64,000 nt of DNA from JBBSBL01 sp038251325 (GCA_038251325.1 JBBSBL010000003.1:1-64000); one strand, 5' to 3'. Shown: positions 16,512 to 25,444, numbered from the stretch's first letter. Made by a program: numbers and translations. Notes: generated from the sequence alone by a model not told the origin.

Positions 16512-17021
16512 TCAGTCGAGCCACTCGACGTACGCGTCGGCCGCCTGTCGGTCGGGCGGCGGCTTGGACTGGACGGGGCGACCGAGGTGCAGGAGGCCGA
16601 GCACCCGCTCCCCCTCCGCGATGCCGAGGGCCGCGCGCCCGGCCGCCTCCCGCAGGACGGTGGGCGTGCGCCAGTACCCCGCGAGCCCGCGTGCGTGGGC
16701 ACCGAGCAGCACGAGGTAGCTCGCGACGGCCCCGGCGGCGAGGTCCTCCTCGTCGGCGACCGGGTCGCCGGCGAGCCGCACCGACGCGGCCACGAGCGTC
16801 GGGGCCCGGTCGAGCTTCGGCGCCGCCTCCGGCCCGGCCGCCGCCGTGAGCCGCGCCCGGGCGCCCGGTCCCAGCACCCGGAAGCGCCACGGCTCGGTGA
16901 GGTGGTGGTTCGGCGCCCAGCGGGCGAGCTCGAGCAGCTCGCCGAGCGTCTCGGGGTCCACCGGCTCGGGGCCAAACGCCTTGTGGGTCCGGCGGCTGCG
17001 GATCGCGTCCTCGACCTCCAC
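16512..17021 (-). CDS. Nitroreductase family flavoprotein
   Basis: A 169-residue FMN-dependent nitroreductase-fold protein. The N-terminus has the family's AIRSRRTHKAFGPEPVD segment, where basic residues contact FMN phosphate, followed by LLELARWAPNHHLTEPWRF. Mid-protein LAAGAVASYLVLLGAHARGL is the dimer/FMN helix. The end is LGLLHLGRPVQSKPPPDR. The protein is somewhat shorter than typical members (about 190-220). It sits 21 bases upstream of the rhomboid gene on the same strand and could be read with it, though their functions are unrelated. Substrate unknown. Confidence 0.88.
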   Translation of the reverse strand: MEVEDAIRSRRTHKAFGPEPVDPETLGELLELARWAPNHHLTEPWRFRVLGPGARARLTAAAGPEAAPKLDRAPTLVAASVRLAGDPVADEEDLAAGAVASYLVLLGAHARGLAGYWRTPTVLREAAGRAALGIAEGERVLGLLHLGRPVQSKPPPDRQAADAYVEWLD

Positions 17022-17066
17022 CGGCGGGACCGTAGCCGACGCCGGGCCGGGGTCAGGCCGCTCGCC

Positions 17067-18053
17067 CTACCCCGCCGCGGCCAGCGGCCCGACGCCAGGG
17101 CGGTCCTGGGGGACGTGCTGGTCGGCGTGGTAGCTCGAGCGCACGAGGGGACCGGCGGCGATGTGGTCGAAGCCGAGGTCGTAGGCGGCCTGCTCCAGCG
17201 CGGCGAACTCTTCCGGGTGCCAGTAGCGCACGACCGGAAGGTGCTGCTCGGTGGGCCGCAGGTACTGGCCGACGGTGAGCACCTGGACGTCGTGCTCGCG
17301 CAGCAGGCCGAACGCCTCGACCATCTCCTCGTGGGTCTCCCCGAGGCCGACCATCAGGCCCGACTTCGTGACCACCTCGGCGCCGCCCATCGCCTTCGCG
17401 TTGCGCAGCACGCGGCACGAGCGCGCGAAGCGCGAGCCGCGGCGGGCCACCGGGTAGAGCCGGGGCACGGTCTCGACGTTGTGGTTGAAGACGTCGGGGC
17501 GCTCGGCGATGACCTTGGCCAGCGGCATCTCGGCGCCGCGGAAGTCCGGGGTCAGCACCTCGACCTTGCACCCGGGCGCCTGGCGGCGGATCTGGCGGAT
17601 CACACCGACGAACGCGGCGGCGCCGTAGTCGGGCAGGTCGTCGCGGTCGACGCTCGTGATCACCGCGTGCCGCAGCCCCATCCGGGCCACCGAGCGCGCG
17701 ACCCGCGCGGGCTCCAGTGGGTCGTGCCACGTCGGCCGGCCGGTCTTCACGTTGCAGAAGCCGCAGCGCCGCGTGCACGTGTCGCCGAGGATCATGAACG
17801 TCGCCGTGCCCCGCTCCCAGCACTCGCCGACGTTCGGGCAGGCGGCCTCCTGGCAGACCGTGTGGAGGTTCTCCTCGCGGATGAGCTTCGTCAGGTCCCG
17901 GTAGCGGGGGCCGCCGGGCGGCGGGACCTTGAACCACGGCGGCTTGCGGCCGCGATAGGGCTCCACGTCGGGGCCGAGCACCTCGAGCACGTCCATGCCG
18001 CCGGGGTTCGCCCGGGAGCGGGTCTGGTGCTCTCGCGTGATGGGCGCGCTCAT
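17067..18053 (-). CDS. lipA: Lipoyl synthase
   Basis: LipA inserts two sulfurs into protein-bound octanoyl chains. The 328-residue protein has both iron-sulfur cluster motifs: the auxiliary cluster cysteines C67, C72 and C78 (CQEAACPNVGEC) and the radical-SAM cysteines C93, C97 and C100 (CTRRCGFC). It also has the C-terminal RSSYHAD, whose serine completes auxiliary cluster coordination in the family. SVDRDDLPDYG and TKSGLMVGLGET are further hallmarks. It lies downstream of a methyltransferase gene and lipB on the same strand, and close to the E2 gene whose lipoyl domain is the acceptor. Start ATG 18053; the product is normal in length. Confidence 0.97.
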   Translation of the reverse strand: MSAPITREHQTRSRANPGGMDVLEVLGPDVEPYRGRKPPWFKVPPPGGPRYRDLTKLIREENLHTVCQEAACPNVGECWERGTATFMILGDTCTRRCGFCNVKTGRPTWHDPLEPARVARSVARMGLRHAVITSVDRDDLPDYGAAAFVGVIRQIRRQAPGCKVEVLTPDFRGAEMPLAKVIAERPDVFNHNVETVPRLYPVARRGSRFARSCRVLRNAKAMGGAEVVTKSGLMVGLGETHEEMVEAFGLLREHDVQVLTVGQYLRPTEQHLPVVRYWHPEEFAALEQAAYDLGFDHIAAGPLVRSSYHADQHVPQDRPGVGPLAAAG

Positions 18054-18068
18054 CGCAGGGATTCCAAT

Positions 18069-18809
18069 CTAGCGGGCGTCCGCGGCGCCGTCTGCCGCGG
18101 CGGCCCCGCAGACCCAGACGTCGTCGGAGGCCAGCAGCCCGAAGCGTCGCGCCGCCGCCTCGCCGCGGGCCTCGGCCGCGTTCCAGCGCTCGACGTCGAA
18201 GCCGGCCGCCGCGAGGCGCTCGCCGACGTCGCGGGCGTAGAGGCGGACGTGGTCGTGCTGCCAGAAGGCGGCCTCGCGGGCCGCGGGGCTGACGAGCGCG
18301 GGGTCCTCGTAGGTCGCGGTCCGCCCGAGGTCGGTGGGGACCATGACCAGCGCCGTCCCGCCCGGCCGCAGGATCCGGCGCAGCTCGCGCATCGCCGCCG
18401 CGTCGTCGGGGACGTGCTCGAGCACGTGGCTGCAGATCGCGGTGTCGAACGCGCCGTCGGGGAGCGCCAGGCGCTGGAGATCGAGCGTGAGCTCGGCGGC
18501 GCCGGGCTCGAGGTCGGCGGTGACGTAGCGCCCCGGCCCGAGCGATCGGACCCGCCGCTCCAGGCACCACTCCGCCGCGAAGTGGAGCACTTCGCGGCCG
18601 CCCACGAGCCCGGGGCGCTCGCCGAGCAGCAGCGCGAAGACGCGGTGGCGCTCGTGCGCGCCGCAGCCCCAGCAGATCGCCCGCGGGCGGTTCCACGCGT
18701 CGCGGAACCGGTCGAAGTCGCGGCCGCAGACGGGGCAGTGGACCTCGGCGCCGCGGCGGCGGACGAGCGCGATCCGGCGCCCGGCGGCGCGGCGGACGCG
18801 GGCGATCAC
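18069..18809 (-). CDS. SAM-dependent methyltransferase with N-terminal zinc ribbon
   Basis: The 246-residue protein starts with a basic segment and a putative zinc ribbon, CPVCG (about residues 25-29) and CWGCG (about 46-50). A class I methyltransferase core follows. Motif I is weak (VLHFAAEWCLE), and motif II/III lie at DLQRLALPDGAFDTAICSHVLEHVPDDAAAMRELRRILRPGG. The HVLEHV and RRILRPGG segments are diagnostic of the Methyltransf_11 group. GTG 18809 overlaps the lipB stop by four bases (GTGA), and lipA follows 15 bases downstream, so it is the middle gene of a lipB-MT-lipA unit. Substrate unknown. A link to lipoate synthesis is suggested only by position. Confidence 0.85.
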   Translation of the reverse strand: MIARVRRAAGRRIALVRRRGAEVHCPVCGRDFDRFRDAWNRPRAICWGCGAHERHRVFALLLGERPGLVGGREVLHFAAEWCLERRVRSLGPGRYVTADLEPGAAELTLDLQRLALPDGAFDTAICSHVLEHVPDDAAAMRELRRILRPGGTALVMVPTDLGRTATYEDPALVSPAAREAAFWQHDHVRLYARDVGERLAAAGFDVERWNAAEARGEAAARRFGLLASDDVWVCGAAAADGAADAR

Positions 18810-19531
18810 GCGCGGGCGGGGACCGGCGCGGCGGCGGGCGGGGCCGGCGACGGGGCCCCGACGCCGAGCCGGGCGCGGGTGATCAGCCGCTGGCGGCGGT
18901 CGAGCGCCTGCGCCAGGCGGAACGCCATCCGCCGCCGGAAGCACGGCAGCCCGCCGGCGCCGTGACCGGTCTCGCGGATGAGGGAGGTCGTCCGGACGCC
19001 GTCGCCGCGGCAGGCGACGACCCATTCGAACGGCTGGAGGTCGTTCTCGACGTTGACCGCGAGGCCGTGCGTCGTCACCCCGCGCTGGACGTGGAGCCCG
19101 ATCGAGCCGATCTTGCGCTCGCCGACCCAGACGCCCGTCCGCCCGTCGGGAGCCTCGGCGCTCACGCCCTCGTCGGCCAGCGCGGCGATCATCGCCCGCT
19201 CCATCGCCCGGACGAGGCCGACGACGTTCTCGGTCTTCACGATCGGATAGGCGACGAGCTGGCCGGGCCCGTGGTAGGTGACGCCGCCGCCCCGATCGAC
19301 CGCGACGACGTCGATCCCCTGGGCGCGGTACCAGTCCTCGCCCATCGGGAGGTCGGCCGGGTCGGTGCGGCGTCCGTGGGTGTAGACCGGCGGGTGCTCG
19401 AGGCAGAGGAGCAGGTCGGGGAGCTCGCCGGCCTGGCGTCGCGCGCGCAGCGCCTCCTGCAGCGCGAGGGCCTCGCGGTACTCCACCTGGCCGAGGTGGC
19501 AGGTCCAGAGCTCGTCCCGGCGCGCCGGCAT
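18806..19531 (-). CDS. lipB: Octanoyl-[ACP]:protein octanoyltransferase
   Basis: LipB moves octanoyl groups from acyl carrier protein to lipoyl domains. The 241-residue protein carries the family's HPPVYTHGRR, DRGGGVTYHGPGQLVAYPI and GERKIGSIGLHVQRGVTTHG motifs. The catalytic Lys is K140 (in GERKIG) and the acyl-accepting Cys is C174 (WVVACRGDGV). The last 30 residues are an Ala/Pro-rich tail of low conservation. The start is ATG 19531, which puts the first conserved strand (LWTCHLG) at residue 8. It is the first gene of lipB-methyltransferase-lipA. Confidence 0.95.
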   Translation of the reverse strand: MPARRDELWTCHLGQVEYREALALQEALRARRQAGELPDLLLCLEHPPVYTHGRRTDPADLPMGEDWYRAQGIDVVAVDRGGGVTYHGPGQLVAYPIVKTENVVGLVRAMERAMIAALADEGVSAEAPDGRTGVWVGERKIGSIGLHVQRGVTTHGLAVNVENDLQPFEWVVACRGDGVRTTSLIRETGHGAGGLPCFRRRMAFRLAQALDRRQRLITRARLGVGAPSPAPPAAAPVPARA

Positions 19532-19567
19532 GGGACCAAGGATGGCACGCGGCTCTACCCTTGGCGG

Positions 19568-20158
19568 ATGGACGGAGCGAGCCTGCGACGGCTGCGCTGG
19601 CGCCTGCGCGGCGCCTGGATGTGGCCGGCGTTCCTCGTCCTCACGCCGCTGGCGGCGCTCATCGTCCACCTCAACCCGATCCAGGGCGAGGGCACCGGGC
19701 TCGTCCCCGCGTTCCTGCTCGCCGGGTTCCTCAACCTGCTGGCGATGGCGGTGCTCGCGCCGGCGGTGGCGATCCTCGTCCGCCGCCGTCGCCCCGACCT
19801 GCCCAAGCTCGTTGCGCGGGACTACGCCGGCGCGGGACTGATCGTGCTCGTGACCGCCGGGCTGGCCGTCGCGGGCCTCGCCCACGCGCCGGCGGTCGAC
19901 GCGCAGCACAACGCCGCCGGCGCCCAGGCCGCGGCCGTCCAGCGCTACGTCCTGGCCAGCGCGCCGGCCTACCACGCCGGGCTTGGGCAGACCGACACCG
20001 TCCGCATCGACCGGGACCTGTGGCGGACCTGCATCCCGGGGCCCGCGGGGCGGCGTCGCCTGTGCCTCTACGTCGACACCGCGCAACGTCCGCCCGGCGT
20101 CCGGCAGGATCCGTCGCCCTCGCCCAACTCGACGCTGCGCGACGCGGCGGTGGACTGA
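19568..20158 (+). CDS. Hypothetical membrane protein
   Basis: A 196-residue protein with a basic N-terminus (SLRRLRWRLRG) and three hydrophobic segments (about 17-35, 46-70 and 88-105). An extracytoplasmic tail follows with AHAPAVDAQHNAAGAQAAAVQRYVLA and a Cys pair (C151, about 10 residues before CLYVD). The soluble tail looks structured, with alternating polar strands ending in LCLYVDTAQ, and then a Pro/Ser-rich end. No family is recognised with confidence. It starts at ATG 19568, divergent from lipB with 36 bases between, and converges on the E2 gene. Confidence 0.7.
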   Translation: MDGASLRRLRWRLRGAWMWPAFLVLTPLAALIVHLNPIQGEGTGLVPAFLLAGFLNLLAMAVLAPAVAILVRRRRPDLPKLVARDYAGAGLIVLVTAGLAVAGLAHAPAVDAQHNAAGAQAAAVQRYVLASAPAYHAGLGQTDTVRIDRDLWRTCIPGPAGRRRLCLYVDTAQRPPGVRQDPSPSPNSTLRDAAVD

Positions 20159-20168
20159 CGGCGCCGTT

Positions 20169-21443
20169 CTACATCGCGAGCGCGAGGGGCGCCTCGAGCG
20201 TGCCGCGGACCGCGGCGAGGAACTCGGCGGCCGGCGCGCCATAGAGGATGCGGTGGTCGCAGGAGAGCGTGAGGCTCATGAGGTGGCCGGCTGCGAGGGC
20301 GCCGTCGCGGACGACCGCCGCCTCGCGCAGCGCGCCGACCGCGAGGATCGCGGCCTGCGGCGGGTTGATCACAGCGGTGAACTGCGTGATGCCGAACATC
20401 CCGAGGTTCGAGACCGTGAACGTGCCGCCGGCCAGCTCCGGCGGGGTGATCGACCCCGCACGGACGCGCTCGGCCAGCGCGCGGGCCTCGCGCGCAATCT
20501 CGCCGAGCGACTTGCGGTCGGCGTCGAACACCGTCGGCACGACGAGCGCGTCCTCGGCGGCGACGGCGACCCCGACGTTCACGCGCGAGAACAGCTCGAA
20601 GCGGCCGTCGCGGTAGGCGCCGTTCGCGCGCGGATGCGCGCGGAGCGCGAGCGCGCACGCCTTCACGACCATGTCGTTGAACGACGGCACCGGCGCCTCG
20701 CCGCCGAGCGCCTTGAGCTGGGCGCGCAGCTCGACCAGCGAGCTCGCGTCCACCTCGGTGGTCAGCGTGAAGTCCGGCACCGTGGCCTTCGACTCGGCCA
20801 TGCGGCGGGCGATGACCTGCTGGGTCTTGGTGAGCTCGACCGGGGTGACCTCGCCCTTGGCGCTGCCCGCCTCGCCCATCCCGGCCGCGGCCGCGGGTGG
20901 CGTCGGCGAACCCGGGGCCGGCGCAGCCCTGGTCCCGCCCGCCGCGGCGGCCTCGACGTCGGCCTTCACGATCCGCCCGCCCGGCCCGCTGCCCGCGAGC
21001 CCGGCGAGGTCGAGCCCGAGCTCGCGCGCCATCCGCCGCGCCACGGGCGAGGCCTTCACCCGCCCGTTCCCGTCGCCGCCGGGAGCGGCCACGGGCGCCG
21101 GGTCAGCGGACGAGGCCTGCGCCGCCGGCGACCCCGTCGCCCCCTGCGGCGCGGCGGCCGCCTCCGGGACCACCGCCGCCTCGACCACCGACGGCGCGGG
21201 CGCCTCCCCGCCGCCGCCCCCGATCCGCGCGATGACCGTGCCGATCGGGAGCGTGTCGCCCTCGGCGGCGACGATCTCCAGCGGCCCGTCCTGGTCGGCC
21301 TCGTAGACCATGTTCGCCTTGTCGGTCTCGATCTCGACGAGCTCGTCCCCGCGCGCGACCTCGTCGCCCGCGGCCTTGAGCCAGCGCAGGATCGTGCCCT
21401 CCTCCATCGAGTCCGACAGCCGCGGCATGACGACGTCCGGCAT
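20169..21443 (-). CDS. Dihydrolipoamide acyltransferase, E2 of a 2-oxoacid (probably pyruvate) dehydrogenase complex
   Basis: The 424-residue E2 has three parts: an N-terminal lipoyl domain (about 1-75) with the lipoylated lysine in IETDKANMVYE (K42); an Ala/Pro linker and a peripheral-subunit-binding domain (ASPVARRMARELGLDLAGLAGSGPGGRIVKADVEA); and a catalytic acyltransferase domain. The domain ends with SCDHRILYGAPAAEFL, where His is the catalytic base. The Asp of the common DHRxxDG form is Tyr, as in some cyanobacterial and actinobacterial E2s. It accepts acetyl groups from E1 onto the lipoyl arm and passes them to CoA. One base separates it from the E1 beta gene upstream. Confidence 0.95.
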   Translation of the reverse strand: MPDVVMPRLSDSMEEGTILRWLKAAGDEVARGDELVEIETDKANMVYEADQDGPLEIVAAEGDTLPIGTVIARIGGGGGEAPAPSVVEAAVVPEAAAAPQGATGSPAAQASSADPAPVAAPGGDGNGRVKASPVARRMARELGLDLAGLAGSGPGGRIVKADVEAAAAGGTRAAPAPGSPTPPAAAAGMGEAGSAKGEVTPVELTKTQQVIARRMAESKATVPDFTLTTEVDASSLVELRAQLKALGGEAPVPSFNDMVVKACALALRAHPRANGAYRDGRFELFSRVNVGVAVAAEDALVVPTVFDADRKSLGEIAREARALAERVRAGSITPPELAGGTFTVSNLGMFGITQFTAVINPPQAAILAVGALREAAVVRDGALAAGHLMSLTLSCDHRILYGAPAAEFLAAVRGTLEAPLALAM

Positions 21444-21444
21444 C

Positions 21445-22431
21445 TCACACCCTCCCGATCGTCGCCAGCGCCGCCTCGACGACCTGCTCGGGATGCGGGT
21501 AGGCGATCTCCTCGAGCGGTTTGGAGTAGGGCATCGGCACGTCCGCGCCGGTGACCCGCACGACCGGCGCGTCGAGCCAGTCGAAGGCCTGCTCGGAGAC
21601 GAGCGCCGCGAAGTTCGCGCCCAGCCCGCAGTGCGGCCAGCCCTCTTCGACGATCACGCAGCGGTTGGTCCGCCGCACCGACGCGAGGATCGTGTCGAGG
21701 TCGAGCGGGCGCAGGGTCCGCGGGTCGATGACCTCGGCCGCGACGTCGTGCTCGTCGGCCAGCGTCTGCGCCGCGCGCTCGGCGGTGACCGACATCCGCG
21801 AGACGCCGACGATCGTCACGTCGTCGCCTTCGCGTCGTACCGCGGCCGAGCCGAAGTCGACCACCGCCTCCGGGTCGTCGGGCACCTCGCCGCGCTGGCC
21901 GTAGAGGTACTCGTGCTCGATGAAGACGACCGGGTTGTCGTCGCGGATCGCGGCCTTCAGCAGCCCCTTGGCGTCGGCCGCCGTGGCCGGCGCCGCCACG
22001 AGCAGGCCGGGCACGTGGGCGAAGTAGGTCTCGAAGCAGTGGGAGTGCGTCGGCCCGAGCTGGTGGCCGGCGCCCTGCGGCATCCGCACGACGAGCGGCA
22101 CCGAAACCTGCCCGCCGAACATGTAGCGGATGTGCGCGGCGTGGTTGACGATCTGGTCCATCGCGAGCAGCGCGAAGTTGATCGTCATGAGCTCCACCAC
22201 CGGGCGCAGCCCGATCATCGCCGACCCGACGCCCATCCCCACGATCGTGTTCTCGGAGATCGGCGTGTCGCGCACCCGCCGCTCGCCGAACTCCTCCAGC
22301 AGCCCGGCCGTGACCTTGAAGGCGCCGTTGAAGACGCCGATGTCCTCGCCCATCAGGAAGACCGACTCGTCGCGCGCCATCTCCTCGCGCAGGGCGGCGT
22401 TCAGGGCGTCGCGATAGCGCATGACCGCCAT
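21445..22431 (-). CDS. pdhB: Pyruvate dehydrogenase E1 component, beta subunit
   Basis: The 328-residue beta subunit begins MRYRDALNAALREEMARDESVFLMGEDIG, the family's TPP-binding start, with the Glu of GEDIG placed to activate the thiazolium ring. FGGQVSVPLVVRMPQGAG, LGPTHSHCFE and SRMSVTAERAAQTLADE follow, and the C-terminal transketolase domain ends with EEIAYPHPEQVV. With the alpha subunit it decarboxylates the 2-oxoacid and acetylates E2. A branched-chain substrate cannot be excluded by sequence inspection alone. The gene lies 3 bases after the alpha gene and 1 base before E2, so all three form one operon. Confidence 0.94.
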   Translation of the reverse strand: MAVMRYRDALNAALREEMARDESVFLMGEDIGVFNGAFKVTAGLLEEFGERRVRDTPISENTIVGMGVGSAMIGLRPVVELMTINFALLAMDQIVNHAAHIRYMFGGQVSVPLVVRMPQGAGHQLGPTHSHCFETYFAHVPGLLVAAPATAADAKGLLKAAIRDDNPVVFIEHEYLYGQRGEVPDDPEAVVDFGSAAVRREGDDVTIVGVSRMSVTAERAAQTLADEHDVAAEVIDPRTLRPLDLDTILASVRRTNRCVIVEEGWPHCGLGANFAALVSEQAFDWLDAPVVRVTGADVPMPYSKPLEEIAYPHPEQVVEAALATIGRV

Positions 22432-22434
22432 CCC

Positions 22435-23529
22435 TCAGCCGCTCCGGAGGTCCTCGCCGCGGGTCGCCCCGGCGCCGCGCTCGTCCAGCGAGTACCAGCC
22501 GCGCACCTGGGCGCCGAGCGCGTAGACGTCGTCGTAGAGCGACTCGGGCGGCGGGAACGGCGAGCGCTCGGCGAAGGCCACGGCCTCGTCGACCCGCGCC
22601 ACGGCGGCGGCGTCGATCTCCGCGAGGCCCCCCTCGGCGAGCACGCCGGCGGCGCGCAGCCGGGCGGCGAAGCTCGCGATCGGGTCGCGCTCGCGCCACT
22701 GCGCGACCTGCTCCTTGGTCCGGTACTCCTCGGGATCGGCCATCGAGTGGCCGCGGAAGCGGTAGGTGATCGCCTCCACGAGCACGGGGCGGCGCTCCGC
22801 CCGCGCCCGCTCCACCGCCTCCGCGATGACCCGCCGGGTGTCGAGCACGTCCATCCCGTCGCACTCCACGCCCGGCACGCCGTAGCCCTCGCCCTTCACC
22901 TGCAGGTCGGTGACGGCCGAGTGGCGCTCGAGCGCCGTGCCCATCCCGAACTGGTTGTTGGTGACCATGAAGACGACCGGCAGGCGCCACAGCGCCGCCA
23001 GGTTCATCGTCTCGCCGAACGTGCCCTGGTTCGACGCGCCGTCGCCGAACATGCAGAGCGTGACTTCGTCGCTCCCGCGGTAGTCGCAGGCGAGCGCGAG
23101 CCCGGCGGCGATCGGGAGGTTCCCGCCGACGATCCCGTAGCCGCCCATGAAGCGTCGCGAGAGGTCGAACATGTGCATCGAGCCGCCGCGGCCGCTCGAG
23201 CAGCCCGTGGCCTTGCCGAACAGCTCGGCCATCACCGCGTCGGGCGCGGTGCCGCGGGCCAGGGCGTGCCCGTGGGAGCGATAGGTCGAGATCAGGTAGT
23301 CCTCGTCGCGCATCGCCCGCGCGGCGCCGACGATCGTCGCCTCCTCGCCGATCGCGAGGTGGAGGAAGCCGCCGACCTTCGCCTTCGCGTACATCTCGCC
23401 GGCCCGCTCCTCGAAGCGGCGGATGAGGACCATCGCCTCCAGCCACTCGCGCGCCGCATCGGGCTCCGGGAGCGCGTCCTCCGCGCCCGCTCCGGGCTCC
23501 TGCTCGGCCTCGGCGACGCGATCCGCCAT
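22435..23529 (-). CDS. pdhA: Pyruvate dehydrogenase E1 component, alpha subunit
   Basis: The 364-residue alpha subunit has an acidic N-terminal leader (about 1-25) and then the conserved MVLIRRFEERAGEMYAKAKVGGFLHLAIGEEA. RGGSMHMFDLSRRFMGGYGIVGG and the TPP/Mg motif GDGASNQGTFGETMN follow. The phosphorylation-loop equivalent YRFRGHSMADPEEYR is also present. It starts at ATG 23529, divergent from the methyltransferase cassette across 78 bases. The order E1 alpha, E1 beta, E2 on one strand beside lipA-lipB, with lpdA about 3.4 kb further upstream on the same strand, gives a near-complete complex and its cofactor pathway in one area. Confidence 0.94.
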   Translation of the reverse strand: MADRVAEAEQEPGAGAEDALPEPDAAREWLEAMVLIRRFEERAGEMYAKAKVGGFLHLAIGEEATIVGAARAMRDEDYLISTYRSHGHALARGTAPDAVMAELFGKATGCSSGRGGSMHMFDLSRRFMGGYGIVGGNLPIAAGLALACDYRGSDEVTLCMFGDGASNQGTFGETMNLAALWRLPVVFMVTNNQFGMGTALERHSAVTDLQVKGEGYGVPGVECDGMDVLDTRRVIAEAVERARAERRPVLVEAITYRFRGHSMADPEEYRTKEQVAQWRERDPIASFAARLRAAGVLAEGGLAEIDAAAVARVDEAVAFAERSPFPPPESLYDDVYALGAQVRGWYSLDERGAGATRGEDLRSG

Positions 23530-23607
23530 TCCGCTCCTGACCTTAGCCGCCGGGCGGTGGGCGCACCAGGACCTGAGCCGCGGGCGGACGGCGCTCGTAC
23601 CCCTCGT

Positions 23608-24456
23608 GTGCCGGGCACCGACACCGCCGAGCGCAGCCTCGCCCACTGGAGCGAGGCTGGACGCGCCGAGATGGAGGCGTTCTACGCGCTGGCGCGCCTG
23701 GACTACGACCTGCTCGCGACCGCGCTCGACTGGCGGGCCCTGCTTCCGGCGCGCGCCGGAGCGAACGGGCGGATCCGGCTGCTCGACGTCGCCTGCGGGT
23801 CGGGGAAGTTCCCCGCCGCGCTGCTCGCCCACGCCCGGCTGCCCGCCGACCCGGCGATCGACGTCGACCTGCTGGACCCCTCCCGGTTCTCGATCGACGA
23901 GGCGCGCTCGGTGCTCGCCCCGCCGTTCCACGCCGCCGCCGAGCACGAGTGCACGCTGCAGGCGCTCGACCCTGCGGCCGGTCCGTTCGACGTCGTCTGG
24001 GCGATCCACGCGCTCTACGCGCTGCCGGCGGACGAGCTCGCGGACGCGATGCGCGCCTTCCTGGGGGTGCTGCGGCCCGGCGGCCTCGGCGTGATCGCCC
24101 ACGCGACCGAGGACGCGCACTACCTGCGCGTCTACCGCGCCTTCCTCGCCGATTTCCGCGGCGGCGATGGCACGCCGTACACCTCGAGCGCGCAGATCCG
24201 CGACGCGCTCGCCCGCGCCGGCGCGACGGAGGTCCGGACCACGCGCCTGGACTACCACGGCGAGGTGGCGAGCGCGGACACCGCGACGCTCGAGGGCTAC
24301 CTGCAGCGCTGCGCCTTCGACGCTACGGTCTCCCTGCGCGCGATGGAGCGCGCGCCCACGCTCGGCCCCTACCTCGCGACCTGCCGCGACGAGGTCGCCG
24401 GCCTCCACCGCTTCGAGCAGCACGTCGATCTGATGCTCGTCGACGCCACCCCGTAG
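23608..24456 (+). CDS. SAM-dependent methyltransferase (first gene of a three-gene cassette)
   Basis: The 282-residue protein has a helical N-terminus (RAEMEAFYALARLDYDLL) and a class I methyltransferase core with motif I LLDVACGSGKFPAALL. An unusual following strand reads DVDLLDPSRFSIDEA, in place of the usual acidic ribose-binding turn. FDVVWAIHALYALPADELADAMRAFLGVLRPGG supplies the post-motif helices. The C-terminal 90 residues (GDGTPYTSSAQIRDALARAG onward) form an extra domain that may bind substrate. The start is GTG 23608, the nearest in-frame start before conserved sequence. The dioxygenase gene follows after 16 bases with a good AGGAAGGA site. Substrate unknown. Confidence 0.85.
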   Translation: MPGTDTAERSLAHWSEAGRAEMEAFYALARLDYDLLATALDWRALLPARAGANGRIRLLDVACGSGKFPAALLAHARLPADPAIDVDLLDPSRFSIDEARSVLAPPFHAAAEHECTLQALDPAAGPFDVVWAIHALYALPADELADAMRAFLGVLRPGGLGVIAHATEDAHYLRVYRAFLADFRGGDGTPYTSSAQIRDALARAGATEVRTTRLDYHGEVASADTATLEGYLQRCAFDATVSLRAMERAPTLGPYLATCRDEVAGLHRFEQHVDLMLVDATP

Positions 24457-24472
24457 GAAGGACACTCCCAGC

Positions 24473-25444
24473 ATGCGATCCAAGATCCTGTCGAGCGACG
24501 GTGCGCGCGCCGCCGGCGTCGACGAGCCCTGGGAGGGCGGCAACGAGGCCTGGTGGGATTGGTACCTCTCGCTCGCGGACCGCGACGCGGCGGTGCCCAC
24601 CGAGCGCCTGGTGGCGGTCGAGCCCCCGCCGCCGGTGGCGCCGCTCTCCCCGGCGGAGCTCGCCGCCGAGCTCGCCGCGCCCTACCCGCTGGCCGCCGCG
24701 GACGCCGAGCGCTTCCGAGCCGAGGGCTACGTCAAGCTGCCCGGCGTCCTGGGGCCGGGCGCGCTCGCCGCCGCCCGCGACGAGGTCGGCCGCCTCGCCG
24801 CGGCGGGCGAGGGCCCCGGCGCCTCGGGCTTCCTCTCGCTCGACATGATGTGGCAGGAGTCGGCGGTGCTGCGCGAATTCGCGCTCTCGCTGCGGCTGGC
24901 GCGGCTTGCCGCCGACCTGCTCGGCAGCGCCGAGGTGCGCCTCTATCACGACAACGTGCTCGCCAAGCAGCCGGGATGCGGACGCACGCCGTGGCACTTC
25001 GACGCCCATCACTTCCCGATCTCCACGCCCTCGATCGTCACGAGCTGGGCCCCGCTCCAGGCGATCCCCCTCCCGATGGGGCCGCTCACCTTCGCCAAGG
25101 GGATGGAGACCTGGAAGCTCGCCGAGGACGTGGAGTTCAACAAGCGCGACGACTCCTACGACCGGGGTGTCGGCCGCGCGTTCGCCGCCGCCGGCGTGGC
25201 GATCGACGAGTCGCCGTTCGCGCTCGGCGAGGTGTCCTTCCACCACGCGTGGGCGTTCCACGCGGCGGGGCCGAACGGGACGACCGCGCCGCGGACGGTG
25301 ATGGCCACGACCTACTTCGAGGACGGCGCCCGGCTCGTCGAGAAGCCGACGATGGTCTCCGGCGACTGGGAGAAGTTCCTGCCCGGCGCCCGGCCCGGCG
25401 AGCGGATCGACACCCCGCTGAACCCGGTGGTCTCGCGCGCATGA
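24473..25444 (+). CDS. Phytanoyl-CoA dioxygenase family Fe(II)/2-oxoglutarate oxygenase
   Basis: The 323-residue protein has a Trp-rich N-terminal extension (NEAWWDWYLSLADRD) and then a PhyH-type jelly roll (about 78-290). The metal-binding HxD is H175-D177 in TPWHFDAHHFP. The distal histidine is in AWAFHAAGPNGT (about H263), with an arginine eleven residues later (PRTVMATTYF) to hold 2-oxoglutarate. EVRLYHDNVLAKQPG is the conserved strand before the metal site. These enzymes hydroxylate or otherwise oxidise small molecules in the cytosol. It is flanked by two methyltransferase genes, and the second overlaps it by four bases (ATGA), so a shared biosynthetic or tailoring pathway is likely. Substrate unknown. 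Confidence 0.88.
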   Translation: MRSKILSSDGARAAGVDEPWEGGNEAWWDWYLSLADRDAAVPTERLVAVEPPPPVAPLSPAELAAELAAPYPLAAADAERFRAEGYVKLPGVLGPGALAAARDEVGRLAAAGEGPGASGFLSLDMMWQESAVLREFALSLRLARLAADLLGSAEVRLYHDNVLAKQPGCGRTPWHFDAHHFPISTPSIVTSWAPLQAIPLPMGPLTFAKGMETWKLAEDVEFNKRDDSYDRGVGRAFAAAGVAIDESPFALGEVSFHHAWAFHAAGPNGTTAPRTVMATTYFEDGARLVEKPTMVSGDWEKFLPGARPGERIDTPLNPVVSRA

